NCBI GenBank assembly: GCA_040385105.1
Contig: JAZKHY010000005.1
Span: forward strand, 1 to 64,000
Direction of reading: 5' to 3'
Length of the DNA: 64,000 nt
DNA from: JACMQX01 sp040385105
GTDB lineage: Bacteria; Pseudomonadota; Gammaproteobacteria; Burkholderiales; Burkholderiaceae_C
Both the position numbers and the translations under genes were made by a program. Shown one piece after another: positions 61,087 to 64,000 of the stretch. Positions within the stretch are counted from its first letter, which is position 1; each line of letters starts with the position of its first letter. Under the pieces are notes generated by a model. The model saw nothing but the letters and a program-made list of their open reading frames with translations. It was not told where the DNA came from and ran no database searches.

Positions 61087-61877
61087 AAGACCGCGCACTC
61101 TCCGTGCTGCTGCCGCTTGGCGCACTCATCGTGCTGCTGGTCATCTGGGACCGGGCCGTCGTGCTGCTGGAAATACCGACCTACCTGCTGCCACGCCCGA
61201 AAGACGTGGGCACGGCACTGTGGGGCGGCTACGTGACCGAACGGACCTACTGGAAGCACCTGGCCACCACCATGTATGAAGTGGTCGTGGGCTACGGCAT
61301 CGGGTGCACCATCGCACTCACGGCAGGCGCCATCGTGGCCGAGTCGCGCTGGATAGAGCGCACGCTCATGCCCATTGTGGTTGCGATCCAGTCGATACCC
61401 AAGGTGGCGCTGGCACCGCTGCTCATCGTGTGGTTCGGCTTTGGCGTGGCTTCCAAGATGGTGCTCGTCGCGCTGATCTGCTTCTTCCCGGTCTTCATCA
61501 ACAGCTTCTACGGCCTGCGCTCGGCCAACCCGGACCTGCTGCGGCTGTACCGCGCATTCGGCGCGTCGCGGCTGCATGTGTTCCGCCATGTCAAGCTGCC
61601 ATCGGCGGCAGGCTCCATCTTTGCCGGCCTGCAGATCGGTGTGGTGCTGGCACTCATTGGCGCCATCGTTGGCGAGTTCGTGTCGGCCAAGCAGGGCCTG
61701 GGCTACCTCATCCAGTCGTCCACCCTGAGTTTTGACGTGGCGACCATGTTCGCAGCCGTGGTGTCGCTCTCGGCCATCGGCATCACGGCCAGCAGCATCG
61801 TGCGGTTTGTGCAGGCCCGCGTGGTGTTCTGGGAACGGCGTGAGTCTGCCGGCTCCACGCTGTCCGAGGCAGGCTGA
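61083..61877 (+). CDS. ABC transporter permease (NitT/TauT type)
   Basis: A 264 aa inner-membrane permease with about six helices. The EAA loop that contacts the ATPase reads LYRAFGASRLHVFRHVKLPS (about 159-178). Typical start ALSVLLPLGALIVLLVIWDR. Overlaps the ATPase gene by four bases (ATGA). Likely imports the substrate of the downstream oxygenase and the upstream hydroxylase. Confidence 0.94.
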   Translation: MKDRALSVLLPLGALIVLLVIWDRAVVLLEIPTYLLPRPKDVGTALWGGYVTERTYWKHLATTMYEVVVGYGIGCTIALTAGAIVAESRWIERTLMPIVVAIQSIPKVALAPLLIVWFGFGVASKMVLVALICFFPVFINSFYGLRSANPDLLRLYRAFGASRLHVFRHVKLPSAAGSIFAGLQIGVVLALIGAIVGEFVSAKQGLGYLIQSSTLSFDVATMFAAVVSLSAIGITASSIVRFVQARVVFWERRESAGSTLSEAG

Positions 61878-61887
61878 GGAGCGCCGC

Positions 61888-62202
61888 ATGGAAACCCTCA
61901 CCAACCACCAGGTGCGTTGCGAGGCCGATGGCTTCGGGTTTGAGGCCACCACCGGCAAGTCGCTGATGCTGGCCCTGAAAGGCACCGGCTTTGACATCGA
62001 GGCTTCGTGTGAAGGCTCGATGGTCTGCGGCACCTGCCACGTCAGGCTGCTGGCAGGCTGGGACGCCCGCGTTCCCCCGCCAAAGCAGGACGAGCTCGAC
62101 ATGCTCGGCAGCCTGCCGGGCGTCACGCCGCAGTCGCGCCTGTCATGCCAGATCGTCGTCACGCCCGAGCTCAGCGGCCTTGCCCTTGAAATCGCACGCT
62201 GA
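61888..62202 (+). CDS. adrenodoxin-type 2Fe-2S ferredoxin
   Basis: A 104 aa soluble ferredoxin. Ligands: CEGSMVCGTCHV (C-x5-C-x2-C) and Cys in SRLSCQIVV, the adrenodoxin/putidaredoxin spacing used with oxygenases. The family DELDMLGSLPG segment is also present. It lies 29 bases before the Rieske oxygenase gene and is its probable electron donor; no ferredoxin reductase is encoded in the window. Confidence 0.92.
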   Translation: METLTNHQVRCEADGFGFEATTGKSLMLALKGTGFDIEASCEGSMVCGTCHVRLLAGWDARVPPPKQDELDMLGSLPGVTPQSRLSCQIVVTPELSGLALEIAR

Positions 62203-62231
62203 AACCGCATCCACCCACAAGGAGACCCCAC

Positions 62232-63251
62232 ATGGAAGAACAGATCGTCCGCATGCCAGCCAATTCAACGGCAGCACGCACACCGCGGGCACGGCCGCAC
62301 TCTGTGCCGATGCCTGCCGAAGGAGAAGGCGGCGTATTCACCCAGTCCTGGTTCCCGGTGGCACTGGCCAGCGAACTCGTGCCCGAACAGATTCTCGGCC
62401 TGGAGTTCCTGGACGGAAAGATCGTGCTGTTCCGCGCCCCTGACGGATCTGTGCGCGCCATGAGCGCCTACTGCCCCCATGTCGGCGCCGACCTGTCCGT
62501 CGGCAAGATCGTGGACGGCCGGGTGCAATGCGCCTTCCACCACTGGGAATACGACACTGAGGGTTTCTGCGTCAAGACCGGCATCGGCGACCCGCCGCCC
62601 AAGTCCGCCTGCCTGTTCATGTTCCCGGTGCAGGAGCGCTACGGGATCATCTGGGTTTTCAATGGCGAGGAGCCACTGTTCGACCTGCCGCAGATGCCCT
62701 ACCCTGACGACCAGCTCGTGATGCAGTCTTACCGCCTTGAGCAGACGCTGCATTGCGACCCGTGGGTGTTTGCCGCCAACACGCCCGACATGCAGCATCT
62801 GAAGGTGGTGCACAAGATCAAGTTCGAGACGGAAGAACCGCACGAGCTTGTGCAGTGGCACGATTACGGCCTGGAGTTCAAGTACCGCGGCCTGCACCAG
62901 GGCGACGTGCCGGTGGACAACACCTCGGGCATCCGTGGCACCAGCGTGTTCTACCGCTGGGGACTGTACGACGGCTTCTGGCGCTGCAACGTCACCGGCT
63001 TCAGCCTGCCGCGCCCGGGCCGGCACAACGTGTTCAGCTGCAGCATCGTGCTGGCCGGCCCCAAGTCTGCCGAGCAGCTGGAATCGGTGCTGGCCATCAG
63101 CCGCCGAACTGTGGGCGAAGACAAGGACATCCTCAACACCATCCATTACCGCCAGGGTTTGCTGACCAAGGCAGACAAGTCACTCGGGCGCTTCCTCACC
63201 TACCTGCGCAAGTTCCCCCGTGCGCACCCCTCGGCCGGCTTCATCAACTGA
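62232..63251 (+). CDS. Rieske non-haem iron oxygenase
   Basis: A 339 aa oxygenase subunit. Rieske 2Fe-2S site: YCPHVGADLSVGK followed by VQCAFHHW (C-x-H, 17 residues, C-x2-H). The mononuclear iron site has the bridging Asp and two His in NTPDMQHLKVVH. No beta subunit gene is present, so it is probably an alpha-only trimer, as in O- or N-demethylases and monooxygenases. GGAG precedes the ATG. The substrate is unknown. Confidence 0.9.
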   Translation: MEEQIVRMPANSTAARTPRARPHSVPMPAEGEGGVFTQSWFPVALASELVPEQILGLEFLDGKIVLFRAPDGSVRAMSAYCPHVGADLSVGKIVDGRVQCAFHHWEYDTEGFCVKTGIGDPPPKSACLFMFPVQERYGIIWVFNGEEPLFDLPQMPYPDDQLVMQSYRLEQTLHCDPWVFAANTPDMQHLKVVHKIKFETEEPHELVQWHDYGLEFKYRGLHQGDVPVDNTSGIRGTSVFYRWGLYDGFWRCNVTGFSLPRPGRHNVFSCSIVLAGPKSAEQLESVLAISRRTVGEDKDILNTIHYRQGLLTKADKSLGRFLTYLRKFPRAHPSAGFIN

Positions 63252-63303
63252 CGCAGCCCGGCCCCTTTTCCCTCACCCAGACATTCACACCAAAGGAAAA
63301 CCA

Positions 63304-63690
63304 ATGACAACCACCCGCATCAACCCCGCATCCATGGGCGGCGAGCCCGGCGCCTACTCCAACGGCATCCTGAGCGCTTCACCTGCCGCCACACTCTATG
63401 TGGCCGGCCAGATCGGCATCGACGCCAAGGGCGTGGCCAGCCCTGACTTTGAAGCCCAGACGCGCCAGACCTGGAAAAACATCGAAGCCATCCTGGCCGA
63501 GGCCGGCATGACGCTGAAGGACATCGTCAAGACCACCATCTTCCTGGTGAACCCGGCCGACTACCCCACCTTTGTGAAGGTACGCACCGAAGTGCTCGAC
63601 GGCCACAAGCCGGCGTCGACGCTGGTCTATGTATCGGCGCTGGTCAAGCCGGACTGGAAGGTTGAAATCGACGTCATTGCAGCGCGCTGA
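63304..63690 (+). CDS. RidA-family protein lacking the catalytic Arg
   Basis: A 128 aa YjgF/YER057c/UK114-fold protein. Shared features: ATLYVAGQIGIDAKG, NIEAILAEAGMTLKDIVKTT and KVEIDVIAA. In true enamine/imine deaminases a conserved Arg sits in P-A-R-S; here that position reads KPASTLVYV, with Ser instead. The protein is therefore probably not a RidA-type deaminase and may bind or hydrolyse another intermediate. GGAAAA lies before the ATG. Confidence 0.87.
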   Translation: MTTTRINPASMGGEPGAYSNGILSASPAATLYVAGQIGIDAKGVASPDFEAQTRQTWKNIEAILAEAGMTLKDIVKTTIFLVNPADYPTFVKVRTEVLDGHKPASTLVYVSALVKPDWKVEIDVIAAR

Positions 63691-63719
63691 GCCGCCCTGA
63701 CCCGGACCCGAGGGAAACA

Positions 63720-64000
63720 ATGGACTACGAGCTCGACACCCAAACGGACGCGGACCAGCGCATGGACCTCGCTGACCGGCCCATCCGCATCCTGCACGCC
63801 ATGATGCGGGTGATGGACCTGCAGCGGTCGCTGGACTTCTACATCGGCGCGCTTGGCATGCAGCTGGTGCGCCGGCAGGACTACCCGGCCGGCCGCTTCA
63901 CACTGGCGTTTCTGGGCTACGGCCCGGAAGACGCTTCCACTGTGCTGGAGCTCACCCACAACTGGGACCAGGCCGAGCCCTATGTGCACGGCACAGCCTG
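63720..64000 (+). CDS. glyoxalase-I-like VOC protein, cut by window end
   Basis: The 93 codons visible begin with an extra 20-residue acidic tail, then a lactoylglutathione-lyase-like module: RILHAMMRVMDLQRSLDFYIGAL with the metal His, LAFLGYGPEDASTVLELTHNW with the metal Glu. The gene continues beyond the window. Its place after oxygenase and RidA-like genes suggests action on a ring-opened or aldehyde product rather than methylglyoxal. Confidence 0.8.
   Translation, partial: MDYELDTQTDADQRMDLADRPIRILHAMMRVMDLQRSLDFYIGALGMQLVRRQDYPAGRFTLAFLGYGPEDASTVLELTHNWDQAEPYVHGTA

Noticed and set aside
1..64000. Prophage, IS element or genomic island
   Set aside because: No integrase, transposase, phage structural gene, tRNA attachment site or marked composition shift was found; only one REP-type inverted repeat is present.

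Overview
The window is GC-rich, densely coded bacterial chromosome. Gene content points to a betaproteobacterium of the Burkholderiales, most likely Comamonadaceae: OmpR/EnvZ next to ispF-ispD, mfd and serB, separate pssA and psd genes, and four orphan Bug-type (TctC-like) periplasmic binding proteins inside small catabolic operons. This assignment is inferred from gene content, not from a search. I see no rRNA, tRNA, CRISPR array, transposase or prophage gene. No gene-free stretch exceeds 300 bases; the longest gap is about 190 bases (18839-19031).

Region 1 (1-18.3 kb) is mainly core functions: relA, an alpha/beta hydrolase, 3-hydroxybutyrate dehydrogenase, a SIMPL protein, ompR-envZ, ispD-ispF (isoprenoid precursors), mfd, serB, a large 7TMR-DISM sensor kinase overlapping a PhoD phosphatase gene, and psd (phosphatidylethanolamine synthesis).

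Region 2 (18.3-27.1 kb) holds a luciferase-like monooxygenase, secreted proteins, and a set made of an aconitase-family hydratase with its swivel domain first, a LysR regulator, an HMG-CoA-lyase-like enzyme, a class III CoA-transferase and a Bug protein. I read it as a possible route for a branched C5 acid such as citraconate, mesaconate or citramalate.

Region 3 (27.1-37.7 kb) is mixed housekeeping and unknowns: pssA, small conserved proteins, a hybrid sensor kinase, a YciH/SUI1 protein, a dienelactone hydrolase, an FHA protein, a long inverted repeat of REP type, a GST, a cupredoxin-like secreted protein, a lipoprotein, a DUF2721 membrane protein and a LysR regulator.

Region 4 (37.7-49.6 kb) has two catabolic units. 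The first is a five-gene leftward operon (tartrate-dehydrogenase-like enzyme, two Bug proteins, RraA-like aldolase, ketopantoate-reductase-like enzyme) divergent from a LysR gene whose start codon sits in a perfect T-N11-A palindrome. The second is a rightward set (hydroxyisobutyrate-dehydrogenase-like, carboxymuconolactone-decarboxylase-like, LacI regulator, SDR, Bug, VOC, SDR) with two CG-centred LacI-type operators.

Region 5 (49.6-55.2 kb) holds a phosphatase-like protein, a Thr-rich protein of unknown function, a stand-alone MHYT membrane sensor, a VOC protein, a secreted protein, a GST and a LysR regulator.

Region 6 (55.2 kb to the end) is the most distinctive: a divergent operon with a 2Fe-2S subunit, a fused molybdenum-plus-FAD hydroxylase subunit predicted to carry an extra 4Fe-4S cluster, a taurine/nitrate-type ABC importer, a ferredoxin, a Rieske oxygenase, a RidA-family protein lacking the catalytic arginine, and a glyoxalase-I-like protein cut by the window end. 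It looks like uptake plus stepwise hydroxylation of an unidentified, probably heterocyclic or aromatic, compound.
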